From: Enoplolaimus lenunculus
Taxonomy: Eukaryota > Nematoda > Enoplea > Enoplida > Thoracostomopsidae
Direction of reading: 5' to 3'
Length of the DNA: 64,000 nt
Assembly (NCBI GenBank): GCA_030248215.1
Contig: JASANG010001107.1
Coordinates: 310,001-374,000 of the forward strand
A program made the translations under genes and the position numbers. The notes beneath the pieces are model-generated. The model saw only the letters and a program-made list of their open reading frames with translations, did no database searches and had not been told where the DNA came from. Within the stretch, counting starts at the first letter, position 1. Each line of letters begins with the position of its first letter. Below, piece by piece: positions 22,796 through 34,130 of the stretch.

Positions 22796-24261
22796 TTAAT
22801 TAACATTTAATGGTTCACCTTCGTTCCCTAAGCCGTTTTCTCTAGTAGTATTGATAATGTACAATGGATCACCTGCTGGCCAGTAAGCGTCATCAAACGC
22901 CGTCGCCGCTCCTCCAATTAAACTATTTAAATAATTTAAATCATCACTTGGCGGACTATTATCCTCTGATCCATGTGGCGCAGCATCACTCAAATCACTA
23001 CCATACGCCGAATCTACACAACTTATAGTGGTTCCCTTTGAAGAATTTTGATATCCTCCATTTATAAGTGGGCCAGAAATGATCGTGTCTGAATTAGGCA
23101 AAGGCGACAGCGTTGGCAAACTTGGAAATTCTGGCCTTAACGGAGGGTCGAACTTAAATTCAGGCGAAGTATATTTTTGTTCGTGAGCATAAGCGTCGGC
23201 AGCGTGTAAGGTAAAAGTAGACGTACTCAAATCAGGCTTTGCTTCAGTATAGCGATCGTTGTAGAACAATGAATTGCAACTATTTTGCAGTTCAGAATTA
23301 ATATTGTCAGTATAAGCAGTGCTGAAGAATGAATTTGATTGGCTAATGCTTTGGTTTGATGTTGGCAGTCGTGGCGAATGATATTGCAGTTTTGGTAAAG
23401 CTGGAGTAATTTCATTGGCGGTTGTTGTCGCGAAAGAAGAAGACGTTGTCGCATTTAATTGGGCAAAATTTGGCGAATAATCGTTGTTGAGTGTGTCCGG
23501 AGTACAACAAGTCTGTTGTGTGTTACCAGGCACTGAACTTAAATCTGATTTTGGTACCGGCCGGTTGTCGAAATTAGTATTTAATTCAAAATTTGATTCA
23601 TAACAAATGCCGGATGTGGCTGGATTATGAACCAGATTACACGTTGCTGATTCTGTGACAGCTTCAACTTTTACACTGCGTACGCAGGGTATGCTGGCGT
23701 TCGCTTCACCTATTGGTTGGTAAAAGCTAGCTGAGCTTTGGCCTTCAGATAAGTAGTTATAACCAATTAGCGTGTTGCTAGGTCGTACTTCTGAATATCC
23801 GTTCGGCGAATGAGAATACAACGAATTGTCAAGCTGTGTTGCTATTGGACAACTTAACTGACGGTTTACGAGGTTATTGGGAGAAGCAGTGATATTATTT
23901 TTGGAAACATTACTATTGGGTTGTTCACTCAGACTGTCCTGATTACTGCGTGGAGTGCTGTTGGCCAATTGCGCGGTATTCAAAGTATACTCGTTCGAAA
24001 TATTCGGTAAAGCCATTTGATTAGGGGTGACGGTAAAAGGTTCCACACGGACCTTACCACAGTATCCATAAGAAGTCCACAACTGATGAATTGCGTTACA
24101 ATGAATTGAGCTTAAACTGCGTAGATCGGTAAGTTTCATGAGCAATCGTGCGAATGTTGTTTTATTTATTGGACGATGCTGTTCTATGTAAGCTTGCAAC
24201 GCACCAGTGTACACTTCTTGTATTTCTTCGATCAGTTTAGCGTTTTTAATGCCTGGGCGAT
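22796..24261 (-). CDS. EcR: EcR-like exon 8: LBD end and long F domain
   Basis: Acceptor TAGTTTTAG. Residues 543-1030, stop at 22798-22796. LBD helices 9-11 ([33 protein letters not shown]) occupy the first 60 codons. About 425 codons rich in Ser, Asn, Thr, Pro and Gln follow, as in long F domains. No usual LPPFLEEIWDV helix 12 is present; the nearest match is [11 protein letters not shown] at 626-636. A strong GTAAGG donor motif sits at 24057. Confidence 0.85.
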
Positions 24262-24280
24262 CTAAAACTAATCAAAGGTA

Positions 24281-24344
<64 letters not shown>

Positions 24345-27300
24345 GGTATCATAAACTCATGCAGCGTTGACAGATCAACATGGTAGTGGGACTCAAAAAA
24401 GAATTTAGAAGAGGCTTGCGGGGAATGCACACGAAATACACAAGCAGGAGTGCAGGACTAAAACTTTTTCAAAGTGGCCCGAAAATATTTTTCGCTCACA
24501 ACGCGATTTTTGGCCGGATTTATGAAAACAGTTGGTTCAGCTAAAGCGAAAATTGGCGTTTGTCATGACTGGGCACTATTTGAATGTCGTTCATTGAGGT
24601 AATATTCTTGATAAAATGAATCCACCTATCAATTTAGTCCGCCTGTGTACAGGTCAGAGGCGGGCCGTTTTGCCACCAGACTGCAATAGAGTAAAGCTTA
24701 AGCTAAACAATATTTTTTGCTTAAGCTTGGGCTTACGTATACGCTTATCTTTACGCTTAGACTTAGGCTTTGCCATTATGCTTATACTACTGTTCCTGCA
24801 AACGATGTAAACTTTTGTAATGATTTACCAGAAAACAAAGCAATCGCTGTTAACACTGCATATTCGCACTCGTCAATACGCAGCTTTGCAACTGCTTTTG
24901 CAAAATCAAACATTGCATCAACCGTCGATCGTTCGTAAAGTCCTCCGGTATCAGCTGGCGGCGCACCTTGAGAAAATGCAGCTCGGCTGAACGCCCAACT
25001 CCGCGAACGCGAACCCAGTATGATCGAGTCAGATCGAGCGTCATAGCGACGACAAAAGCGTAACATTAATGCTTCAAACGAACCAGACTAAAACAATTAG
25101 CAACGCTATAACGAAAGCTGGAACGCCCAACATACGTAATTTGAGATTTTCTACTGCTTTCATAACACTGAACTTGCTTTGGAACCAACCTGTTTAAACA
25201 TATGCCGTCTCCAATATTACTTTGCAGGGCGCAACAGTAATATATGCATATTCCTGAGCCTATGCCTCAGTGTAGGGCAGGAGCGTCCACAGAAAGTTAT
25301 ATTTGCGGGGCACCGAATAATGTTGGAAGCTCCTACAATTGCAATTCAAGATTGTTTACTTTCAGACCGAGGCTGTTTCAGGGCACCAGCCAAATCTGGG
25401 GAGCACAGCCCCTCAATGCCCTCGTGGGGACACCCTTGGCGTAAGGATAAGTCCATAACTAAGACTAAACTTAAAGTATAAAATTAACCTTAATCTTAAG
25501 CTTGCTTTATTATAATCCAGTCCAAAAAATGTTTCCTTCTTTAAAGTAACATGGGTCCATATCCTCAAATCACACATTGCAAAAGCTGCACAATAGTGCA
25601 ACTGCGATTTAGACAAGTACGGAATAATTCAAAGCCAAAGTATAGTGCCATATAGCGGCACCTTGATAGTTTTAGCTCGGAACGATAATTGCCAAATTTA
25701 CATAGGTATGGTACGTCATGTCATGTAATATTTAAAAAACACCGGTGCTACTAATTTTAAATTAAATTTTAATTTGAATATCTTTTGTAACGAAAACGTC
25801 TGAATACTGCTTTGAACCCACTCAGATAAACATATATGTAACATTTTGGCCATATTGACTGCATACATCCAAACTAGGATTTTAAAAGTGCTTACGTAAA
25901 CTTTGTTACAAATATTCATGAACTATAGATTGAATCTGACATTTACCATTTCAACTAATCAATGCAGTACTGCATCGATATTATATCCGCTTCAAATTTC
26001 ACTGCGAGTGGCGTACATTATTTGCCCGTCATAAAAAGAAACTTTGAAAATGTGCCCTGCTTAGACAACCGCAGAGTCTAAAACTGATTGGCGCGACGGC
26101 CAATGTAAAGAACAGCGTCGTAACAGTACTAAACACCTCTACCTAAGCCTAAGCAAAATATTAGTCTAAAGCGTAAAGCTTTATCTCTAACTGCATTCCC
26201 GGCACAAACATACACAAACAAAATTATTGCAATTTACATTCCTGGACACCAAATTTACATTAATCGATTTTGAAACCGTTGTGACATTACCAAAATTAAA
26301 TACTAAAATAAACAGCTTAAAATTACGACTTTATAACCATACCTTGAGCAGTGTATCTTGATCTGTCGCATCTGTGACTTTTAATGCGAAACCAGGTATC
26401 GCTCGGATTAACTCAACAATTTGTTGGAAGTTAAGCATCACTAAATCGGTTAGCAATTTGCTATGATTTGGCACTTTGCCAGTGTTGTCTAATGTTTGGC
26501 AACTCTGAAACATTATTACATCAATGCATCATAGCTCAAGTAACGAATTTGTCTCTTGCAAGGGCGGTGATATGAAACGGGGGGGCGCATGCCCAACTTT
26601 TTGGGTCTTTCGTTGCCCAAAGATGGTTGGATTTTGAACATTTTTGAATATTTGTCTAATAACACGCGCTGGTCATTCCACGCTTAAATTTGAATTTTTG
26701 AAACGAATAGTGCGACTTTTTTTAACATTTTTTCAAAAAATGATCGAAATTTACAACTTAAGAAGAAAAACATTTCGGCGGCTTGGACTAACGGGGGGCG
26801 CCACATCGCCCCAATTATCACCGCCCTTGGTTTATTGTATACTTCAACGCATAGGTTTATGTTTTGAGTCAAGTTCAGGCTTACATTTTGGAAAAGGTTT
26901 TCTTAGCCTAAGGGTAAGAGTTGTCTAAAGCCTTTATCTCATAAGCCTAACATTTTGTCTAAACTTTTACCTATTACCGTAAACTTAAACCTTAACCTAA
27001 GTCTTAACCTTAAATGTGGAGGAAAGTGTTCAAGAGCCACAGATTTTATTATCTACCATGTATTTTTGCTAAATTGGAATTGCTAAATGGTAAAAATTAG
27101 TAACCAGCTGAAAACCGATCTAGTTATATTGCTAAACAGGAAAATAATAGAAATACATACACAGAAACAGAGATAATGGTTAAGTTTAGGAAAAAGATAT
27201 AAAACTTAATAGAAAGACAATATATTTCTATTTTATATTTCTATTATTACATTGCACTGCGATAAACTTTTCCACTATTTCAACGCCGTTTCATGAAAAC

Positions 27301-30300
27301 ACCAATTACCTTCAACCGTATACATGCAGTGGCGGATCCAGAAATTTCCGACAGTTGCCGGACTGGCAAAAGCTATGAAACACAGTTTTTGCTGTATAGT
27401 CAAAAACTGAGAGGGCGTAGCATTTTGCCTCAATAAATTTTCTGAAGGGAAAAATGGTAACGTAGGGACCCTACAATTTTATCGCAAATAATATTCTGAC
27501 GAAGGTGGGCGTACGTCCCCACCCACCATCTCGGGATTCGCTAGTACATACATGCTGTTTGCGGTTGTACACCTTCCCCTTAGAAATTTAAGCGTAAACA
27601 TAATAAGTCTAAGCCTAATCCTAAATGTAAGCCTAAACCTATGTATAGTGGCTTATGATAAACTCGGAAAGTTTTGAAACCTGTGATGGAAGTGTATTAT
27701 AGCTTTACTATTTTTCACTGTACATTTATCGCTTTCGCAACCTTTTGAAAATGATAATTGAACCCATAATGTTCATTGCAAACGAATTAGATCAACCGCA
27801 GCAAACAAGTTAAATTTGATCACAAATTTTAGAAATTTAATTTTGTTCAAAGTGTCAGGTACAAACTGAGCTCTGATATATATGTAATACAGCATAAATG
27901 TAACAAATATTAAATTTTCACGTGACTATGGTGCAGTGTTGCGTATTAATAAAATTCCAACAAATACAGTCCATGTACTTGGATTAGTTTTTTATCAAAA
28001 ATTAGCTGAAAGCACAGAAATACAATGCTCCTACACAAATCAAAAAATACAAGACCGTCTGGTAAGGCTCTAAGCAGCGGATTGGGTTTAATGGTCCACT
28101 TACGTTCACTGTTAAAGCAAAATGACCAATCCTGTAGTCAGGATTTTTGTTCGGAACAGTAAGCGCATAACCTTATTTAAAAGCAAACTTTTTTAAACCT
28201 TTATTATTCATACGATTATTCTAAAGTCATGGTATACACTTTAGAATAGCCTCCTGAATTTATGGTTTTACACAAAAATTTTGGGGCGGACTACATTCTT
28301 CGTGTCCCTCTCTTATATACATATTTGAAAATGACACGAAAAACGAAATATATATATCTTCAAGATTAAAAATACTAACAAAATTTAATGCAAACTAAAA
28401 TGTTTCAAACTCAGCTACCATTGAAACCTACAGACCCATACACAGACTCAGACTAAAATGTTAGCTCAGGTTAAAAACATCACGGGGAGCCATGTTGAAA
28501 ATTTGTTTAATTTACCAGGTGCGGCAAAAAGTTTCCAACAAGGACAATATTTTTTCCTTTCCCGTCACAAAACTAGGTCACACTCATAACCACTGCAATA
28601 ATATGAACAAGCTAGGCTTAGACCTACGTGTAGCCTTAAGCTAAAGCTTAAGCTTAGGTTTAGAAAAATAATAAACATCAATATGATAGTCAAACTTTTG
28701 CTTTTTTTTTTCAAATTAACATTATTGTGACGGTAAAGTAATCAAGTAAGTACAGTTTAAAATGAAAACTAAAATGTTTACAGGTCTGTGCCAGCTTCCC
28801 GTGCTGTCAGGGCCAAAAACTTTTTAAGAGGAGCACGCAAGCGTTTCCGATTATTAAGAACTAACAAGATAGGCTGAAACTTTTCTTTTAGGAAACCTCT
28901 TTCTAAAAGCAGTTGAGTCCCTCGGCCAATATCTGGCTACAAGCCGGAACTCACCGAGTAAATTTTGGCCATTTGTTGCTCGCTAACAACTTCGTACTGT
29001 GCTTGATATCGGGACAATCGTTGAATGAGTTGTCGTTGTTCGTCTGATAGCTTAGGTGATCCAAATCCAACAGATGTGATCCCGGTGGATATGCTAGACT
29101 CTGCCGCAACGGGCGTTTTCACTGTTGAGCAGTCTATTGTGTTGCCAACTGTTGTTGTTTGATGATCAGCAGTTGATGTTACCTAAATCGAAACCATATT
29201 TTTCGCAGGTGTCCTATACAATGCAACTGTGGAAGGCGTCCCCTATAGACATCTTCTGCCGACGTGGACGGTTTTTACAGCAAAAACTGCGATTCCAGTA
29301 TTCACCTTATCGACTCGTCAGTTAACACTGAGTGTAAATTGTCTATTAATGTTGTATGTTGTGCTTTGAATTTTTTTGTTAATTTTACTAAAATAGAATT
29401 TTGCACGGTTCTCAGAAAAACTGTAAAAAAACCTTGCAAACGTTTTGGTGAAACAAACTCACGTCGAAAATATATTAAACGGCCGAAAATATGGAACCAC
29501 GTGTACCGTGAAAATTTATTGTACAACGTTTAAATTAAAACATTCTGAATTTAAAGTTTGCAACCGTTTTTCAACGCTACGACAAGTCAATTGTTAGGCC
29601 GATGTATAGAACACGGCCGTAACAGTAGTATAAGCTTATACCTAAGCCTAAGCAGAAAATATTCTAAACCTCAACATTTTTCAACGCTACGACAAGTCAA
29701 TTGTTAGGCCGATGTATAGAACACGGCCGTACCAGTAGTATAAGCTTATACCTAAGCCTAAGCAGAAAATATTCTAAACCTCAACATTTTTCAACGCTAC
29801 GACAAGTCAATTGTTAGGCCGATGTATAGAACACGGCCGTAACAGTAGTATAAGCTTATACCTAAGCCTAAGCAGAAAATATTCTAAATCTCAAGCTTAC
29901 ATGGGCCAAATCTTGCAATAAAGAAGGAAGACTAACCTGTTGGGGGCTTTCTGGTTCATGAACTGATCTGCAATCGCTATTGTTTGGCACCGACTTTTCT
30001 TTGTCAAGGCGTCGCTTCTCGTCTTGTTGTTTCAGCTTGTCCTTTGCATCACGTTTCAGTCTACATTGTTCTTCCGGAATTACAACTAAAGTAAAAATGC
30101 TTAGTGCGCTCAAGCAATATATAGTTGAAGGTTGATTGTTTTCGCTCTGAGATTCAAAAATGTAAATTTTGAATGGAGAAATATATTTTGACCACGTTGT
30201 TCATCCCATATTTTTTGAAACCCACAAAAGAAATTGCTGTAAGGGCTCGATAAAATCATGATCCCCACATATATACCAACTCCGTCTGTCTAAGGCTTGG

Positions 30301-32431
30301 AAATACCTCTAGTTTAAAATTTGACGAATACTTCAAAATAATGTACAAAATTAAGTTTAAAATTTAAATCCTATAAAAGCACCACTAATTGCTGGAATTT
30401 ATATAATTTCCAACAGTTACATCTTCTTTCACTTCGAAAACCAAGTGTGAAACGATTTTTTCTATATCTTCCCCAATAGATCTCAGCCTACATTGTAAAT
30501 CGATAAGACGATTCCTCATAAGCGACCGCAATCTGTCAACGGCGCAGAATCAAAATTTGTAATTTCTAAAAAGATAGTGAATTGCAAAAATGTTCGGCGA
30601 GACAATTTATAGCCATTTATCGATATCGCTGGTTTACCCTCTAAAACCAATAAATCTCAATCCTCTACAAGCACAAAAAACCCAATTTGTAATATTACAG
30701 ACTACTTCCAACGTACGTTCTTGACGCATTCCAATTGCAAAACATTTTCTTAACCGACAAAATTGACATTTTCGACGCATATACATATCAATATCGCAGT
30801 TGCTCCCGTATTTACACATATACCGCGAATTTTTGGTTATGCTTCGTCGAAAAAATCCTGGAAGTAAAGTTTCGGTCACCTGATGGTCTTTAACGCAAAA
30901 CCTAACTAATCGAAACAATCGCTAGTAAGCGCAAGCTTTAGACTATTTTTTGTTTAGGCGTAAGTTATCCTACGCTGCGGTTTAGGCTTAGGCGCAGGAA
31001 TATGCTTATGCTATTGTTATGTCCTTCAAAGCAAGATTGGCCATTTACTGTGTTTTGCATTCAGTATATATGAATGTCAATGTATCAAATTAGACAAAAC
31101 CAAGCGTATCATTTGAAGCAAAATTGGTAACAGTATGTTATTCAAATGATTGAGCGTGAAACTTGCACGTGTAAATACGACTTAATGTTCGTAAATTTGT
31201 AACACAATAAAACTGTGAAAGAGTACTGCTGACCAGGGTCCCATAACCAGAGTTTCGTTTCGGTATGGTATAACCTGATTCAAACGTTCTTTACGAGCAA
31301 GAATGTGTTTTGAATTGTAAAGTTCAGCAGATTTTAAAAGCCTAAAAAGTGCATTGGTTCATCGCCCATACACAAATTTCAGGGGCATGTGTTGAGTTTA
31401 CATGATCCAAATTTAGAAGGTTGAATTTATAGGAATGACAAAAAACCCGATTGTTACGCAACCCGTATTCTTTTCCTATGAACTGAGTTAGGTAACATAC
31501 CTTTACACCCTTCACAAGTCAGGGCATTGTAATGATAACCAGAAGCTTTATCCCCGCATACAAGACACAGCTCCTCAGCGCCATTTGAAGGCGACCCCTG
31601 CGCCATACACACGTCATGGGATATATTTGCATATTTCATGGTAAGGCCGGCAGGATTTGAATTTGCATCAAATTGGCGTTTACGGCTACTGTTGCTAAAA
31701 TAGGTATCAGGCCGTGGTCCCTGTATGCTTGGTCCTTTATCATGTTGCAGTTGCTGTTGTGCTAGATGTGGCACTTGTGTTACTGATGAACCGTCTGTAT
31801 TAACACGCGAGTGGTCAGAGGGTTTTGCCTGAGGCCTTGGAGAAATTAGCCGAGATCCGGGAGGTGACTGAATTGAGGAACCAGTTAATAGGGAATGGTC
31901 TGAAACGTCAATATATACATAAATATATTGTCTCGTTTTAGTTTACAGTTTTGCTAGCAGAGATGAAAGTGGAACGGATGTTGCGGTCGCCCACCCCGTG
32001 GCACGAGCCATTTTTAAACAAATAAAATAGTTAAAACGATGTTTTTTTGCAATTTATTTACGTTTTATTTAAAACAATTTGTACAATTTGTATGTAAAAT
32101 ACTTTACCATTTTGACACCAACTCAATATTGTTACTACTGACCTGAATAAGTTGCCCATTGTTGCGGTTCGTGGCAATTAGTTGAAGTTTGCACTTGCGG
32201 TTGAGGTGTTGTAGTATCACAAGTTGAAATCAAAGCAGACTGATGAGATCCACACGAATGTTTGCTTTCTGGCAAATTAAATTGTCCGGCGAGACCGCCG
32301 GCATCTCTCACTGGACAGTTGACTGGCGTATTTGGTGTCCGAATCGAATTTGATTGGCCGCCGGACGATGATGATAAAACGTGGTAGGTCCTTGGAGCAT
32401 CTCCTGGCGGTCGGGTTGGGAAACTAGTCAT
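22796..32431 (-). CDS. EcR: NR1H-type nuclear receptor, ecdysone-receptor-like
   Basis: Eight coding exons (32431-32143, 31899-31501, 30857-30717, 30085-29937, 29182-28955, 26504-26343, 25087-24829, 24261-22796) join in phase to 1030 residues plus stop. The DNA-binding domain is residues 208-275: zinc finger 1 C208/C211/C225/C228 with P-box EGCKG, finger 2 C244/C250/C260/C263. Wording such as [17 protein letters not shown] and GMRQELVIPEEQC places it in the EcR/LXR/FXR group, nearest EcR. The ligand-binding domain runs about 367-600: [12 protein letters not shown], helix 3-4 signature ...IPGF...DQDTLLK, helix 5 [10 protein letters not shown], helix 8 [16 protein letters not shown], helix 10 [14 protein letters not shown]. 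In EcR, the receptor pairs with RXR/USP on DNA and responds to ecdysteroids. Odd: a tail of over 400 Ser/Asn/Pro-rich residues and no normal helix 12. A FXR- or LXR-type assignment is possible but less likely. Confidence 0.88.
24281..24344. repeat. (ATT)n microsatellite
   Basis: About 21 uninterrupted ATT triplets inside EcR-like intron 7, ending about 20 nt from the exon 8 acceptor. On the transcribed strand it reads (AAT)n across the usual branch-point zone. Confidence 0.95.
24640..24800. repeat. MITE-3 copy in EcR-like intron 7
   Basis: Contains GCAATAGAGTAAAGCTTAAG, GCTTAAGCTTGGGCTTACG, ACGCTTAGACTTAGGC and GCTTATACTACTGTTCCTGC, the family's typical right end. Confidence 0.6.
24829..25087 (-). 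CDS. EcR: EcR-like exon 7: LBD helices 5-8
   Basis: Acceptor TTGTTTTAG. Residues 457-542: [20 protein letters not shown] as in EcR helix 5, an unusual Ser/Arg/Ala/Gly-rich loop where EcR has its beta-hairpin, then helices 7-8. Donor GTAAAT, phase 1, rebuilding SDRPG with the next exon. Confidence 0.88.
26098..26185. repeat. MITE-3 fragment in EcR-like intron 6
   Basis: Starts GGCCAATGTAAAGAACAGCG, then CGTAACAGTACTAAAC, CCTAAGCCTAAGC and AATATTAGTCTAAAGCG. Further short fragments with the same CCTAAGCCTAAG phrase lie at 26885-27015, 27585-27660 and 28615-28670. Confidence 0.6.
26343..26504 (-). CDS. EcR: EcR-like exon 6: LBD helices 3-4
   Basis: Acceptor TGTTTCAG. Residues 403-456, containing [15 protein letters not shown] and [10 protein letters not shown], the nuclear-receptor LBD signature. 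Donor GTATGG, phase 0. Confidence 0.88.
28955..29182 (-). CDS. EcR: EcR-like exon 5: hinge end and LBD helix 1
   Basis: Acceptor CGATTTAG, phase 0 to phase 0. Residues 327-402. A Thr/Ser-rich linker is followed by [20 protein letters not shown], the start of the ligand-binding domain as in EcR and LXR. Donor GTGAGT. Confidence 0.85.
29567..29897. repeat. 110-bp tandem triplication of a MITE-3 piece
   Basis: Three almost identical units with an exact 110-bp step (TTTTCAACGCTACGACAAG at about 29568, 29678 and 29788). Each carries GGCCGTAACAGTAGTATAAG and CCTAAGCCTAAGCAG. They lie in EcR-like intron 4 and stop about 40 nt from the exon 4 donor. Confidence 0.9.
29937..30085 (-). CDS. EcR: EcR-like exon 4: hinge
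   Basis: Acceptor TACTTTAG. Residues 277-326: the C-terminal extension of the DNA-binding domain, then a Lys/Arg/Gln/Asp-rich hinge ([17 protein letters not shown]) that probably acts as a nuclear localisation signal. Donor GTTAGT, phase 0. The 110-bp triplicated repeat lies about 40 nt beyond this donor. Confidence 0.85.
30717..30857 (-). CDS. EcR: EcR-like exon 3: zinc finger 2
   Basis: Acceptor ACTTCCAG. Codes residues 230-276 ([33 protein letters not shown]). I chose donor GTACGT rather than a later GTAGTC because it restores phase and gives GMRQELVIPEEQC, matching EcR GMRPECVVPExQC. Confidence 0.9.
30935..31025. repeat. MITE-3 fragment in EcR-like intron 2
   Basis: Contains CTTTAGACTATTTTTTG, GGTTTAGGCTTAGGCG and ATATGCTTATGCTATTGTTA, the interior and right end of the family. 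Confidence 0.55.
31501..31899 (-). CDS. EcR: EcR-like exon 2: A/B domain and zinc finger 1
   Basis: Acceptor ACGTTTCAG. Codes residues 97-229, ending [20 protein letters not shown] plus GCK. The split immediately after GCK, between the two zinc fingers, is the intron position shared by many nuclear receptors. Donor GTATGT, phase 1. Confidence 0.9.
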
Positions 32432-32449
32432 TGCGTTTATTGCAACTGT
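32143..32449 (-). CDS. EcR: EcR-like exon 1 (coding from 32431)
   Basis: Codes residues 1-96, an unstructured Pro/Ser/Thr/Gln-rich A/B segment starting [11 protein letters not shown] strong acceptor (CTTCCTTTTCCACTAG) lies 18 nt upstream of the ATG, so a 5' exon or a trans-spliced leader precedes it. Donor GTCAGT, phase 1. The six codons between acceptor and ATG are open. Confidence 0.75.
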
Positions 32450-33348
32450 CTAGTGGAAAAGGAAGTAGGTTTTATAAAAAGGCAACAAATGATTGAAAGA
32501 CGACTAAAGCTCAAATAAAATATAATATCAGTTGGTAGGTAAAACAGATAAATTTTGCAAGGCGTATTTCAAACCAATTTGAGTATTACAAAAAATATTA
32601 GGCTTATTAATTGTACATGTTTCAGTCATTTGATTGGAATATGTCTTCGTGTAATTTTTCTACATCATTGTCGCTGTTGGCTTACTGAACAACGCATATG
32701 TAACGGGAAATGGTACAAACGAACGATACGACACGCTTCAGCGTCTGAAATATTAATAAATATTTGCGTTAGCCGCTCCAGCCCCGTCACCAGAAACGTG
32801 GGCGACGAAACGCCCCCAAAGAATAGCTTCGCTCCTCAGGAAGGCAATTTTTCTAATTGCGTTATAAAACAATTCTGCGGTAGCAGAATTTTATTCGGTC
32901 TCTATGAAAATCTTCTTGCACCCCATACTTTACTTTGATGGTTGTGAAGCGGAGCCTCAATTCTTTTGAGCACAAAATACAATAGTGGAAGAATCCTGGC
33001 GAGCGACCAGCGCAACGCAATATTTGCATTTAGCCCTTGACCTACGCCCACAGTCGCCTTTTGATTCCCCACTGCTTAGTGCTTAAGCGCAATGGCGGAT
33101 CCATGTGGGGTACGCCGGCCGTGCCCCCCCAACCGTGTTACGGACGAAATCCTTATCACTAAGCCAAACAAACGCAGCTCTGAGCACCAAATTAAAACAC
33201 GAACGGCTCAAATACTCGTCAGTTTGCAGATTCAGAAACTCTCAATGATGGAGGCCGCGAGTACGAAATATCAGTAAGAAACTTTGCGAACGAGAAGCCT
33301 AACACAATTTTAGTACTAAAACATAGTACTATTCAACATTACGCTTAC

Positions 33349-33510
33349 CTGCGCTTCAAACCACGATATAACTTCTAACACTAGAGCGACCAGATCAGGG
33401 CCAGTTATTAGCGTTAAAATTGCAGCTAAAATGAGTCGAAACACAAAATCAAACACTGCCAATATGATATACGATACAAGGTCAACGCATGTGCTTAGTA
33501 TATTTAACAT
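33349..33510 (-). CDS. Candidate first exon with two hydrophobic segments
   Basis: The ATG at 33510 opens 54 codons (MLNILSTCVDLVSYIILAVF to WFEAQ) ending at a strong CAG|GTAAGC donor. Two hydrophobic stretches, about residues 11-35 and 38-50, suggest membrane segments. It ends in phase 0. The acceptor of EcR-like exon 1 (32449) is also phase 0 with six open codons before its ATG, so splicing would be in frame. It could equally be the start of an unrelated small membrane protein or a chance open frame. Confidence 0.35.
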
Positions 33511-34130
33511 AACGGCGTCATAGCTAATGTATTTTAAAATACTCCTCTATGGTTTGTTGTATTAATTTGGCCCTGAAATTTTAAGTAAATAAATATTTAT
33601 TGTAGCGGCAATTTCTTTCATGGCGATGATAGAAGCGGCGAAAATAAAAAGTCCAAGTTGTATGTGAGGGTCGGCTCTAGAGCAAGTTCGGCACAGGAAA
33701 TTGGACCTCCTCAGTAAGCGCAAATTTCGGCTTATCTATAAAAATGGGCACTATTAGCGAGAAATTGTTTTGAACCTATTCGTAGTGAGGAAAGTTTGCG
33801 AGCGAAGCGTACGAAAACCCAGACACAGTCTGAAAACAGATTCGTTTAACGCCGATAGTGGTCGGCCATTGCTGCCTTTATGCACAATTATGTTTAGCGA
33901 GTGAAACGAGCGAAACGCTAGATGTACGCAAAATATTTAGGTATATAACCAAGAGTCAAAAATAGTGGAAAACCTAACAAAAACTCGCAAGCGAAAAGTC
34001 AGATGTGATCTTGGTACTCGATTGTGAAAAAAAAATTAATTTCGTTGGGGTCTGGTGGAAGAACGGATCAATCACGGGATCGATCCCGGGGTCCTCCTTT
34101 GAACCATCTTTGTTTAGGGGGCCATATACT

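Noticed and set aside
28955-31899. Assignment of the receptor to VDR/PXR or strictly to FXR
   Set aside because: The DNA-binding domain has DMYMRRKC and SITKN wording of the NR1H group, and GMRQELVIPEEQC and [10 protein letters not shown] fit EcR better than FXR or VDR.
32555-32938. 127-codon plus-strand open frame
   Set aside because: No recognisable motif; it lies antisense just upstream of the receptor and has no start or splice context.
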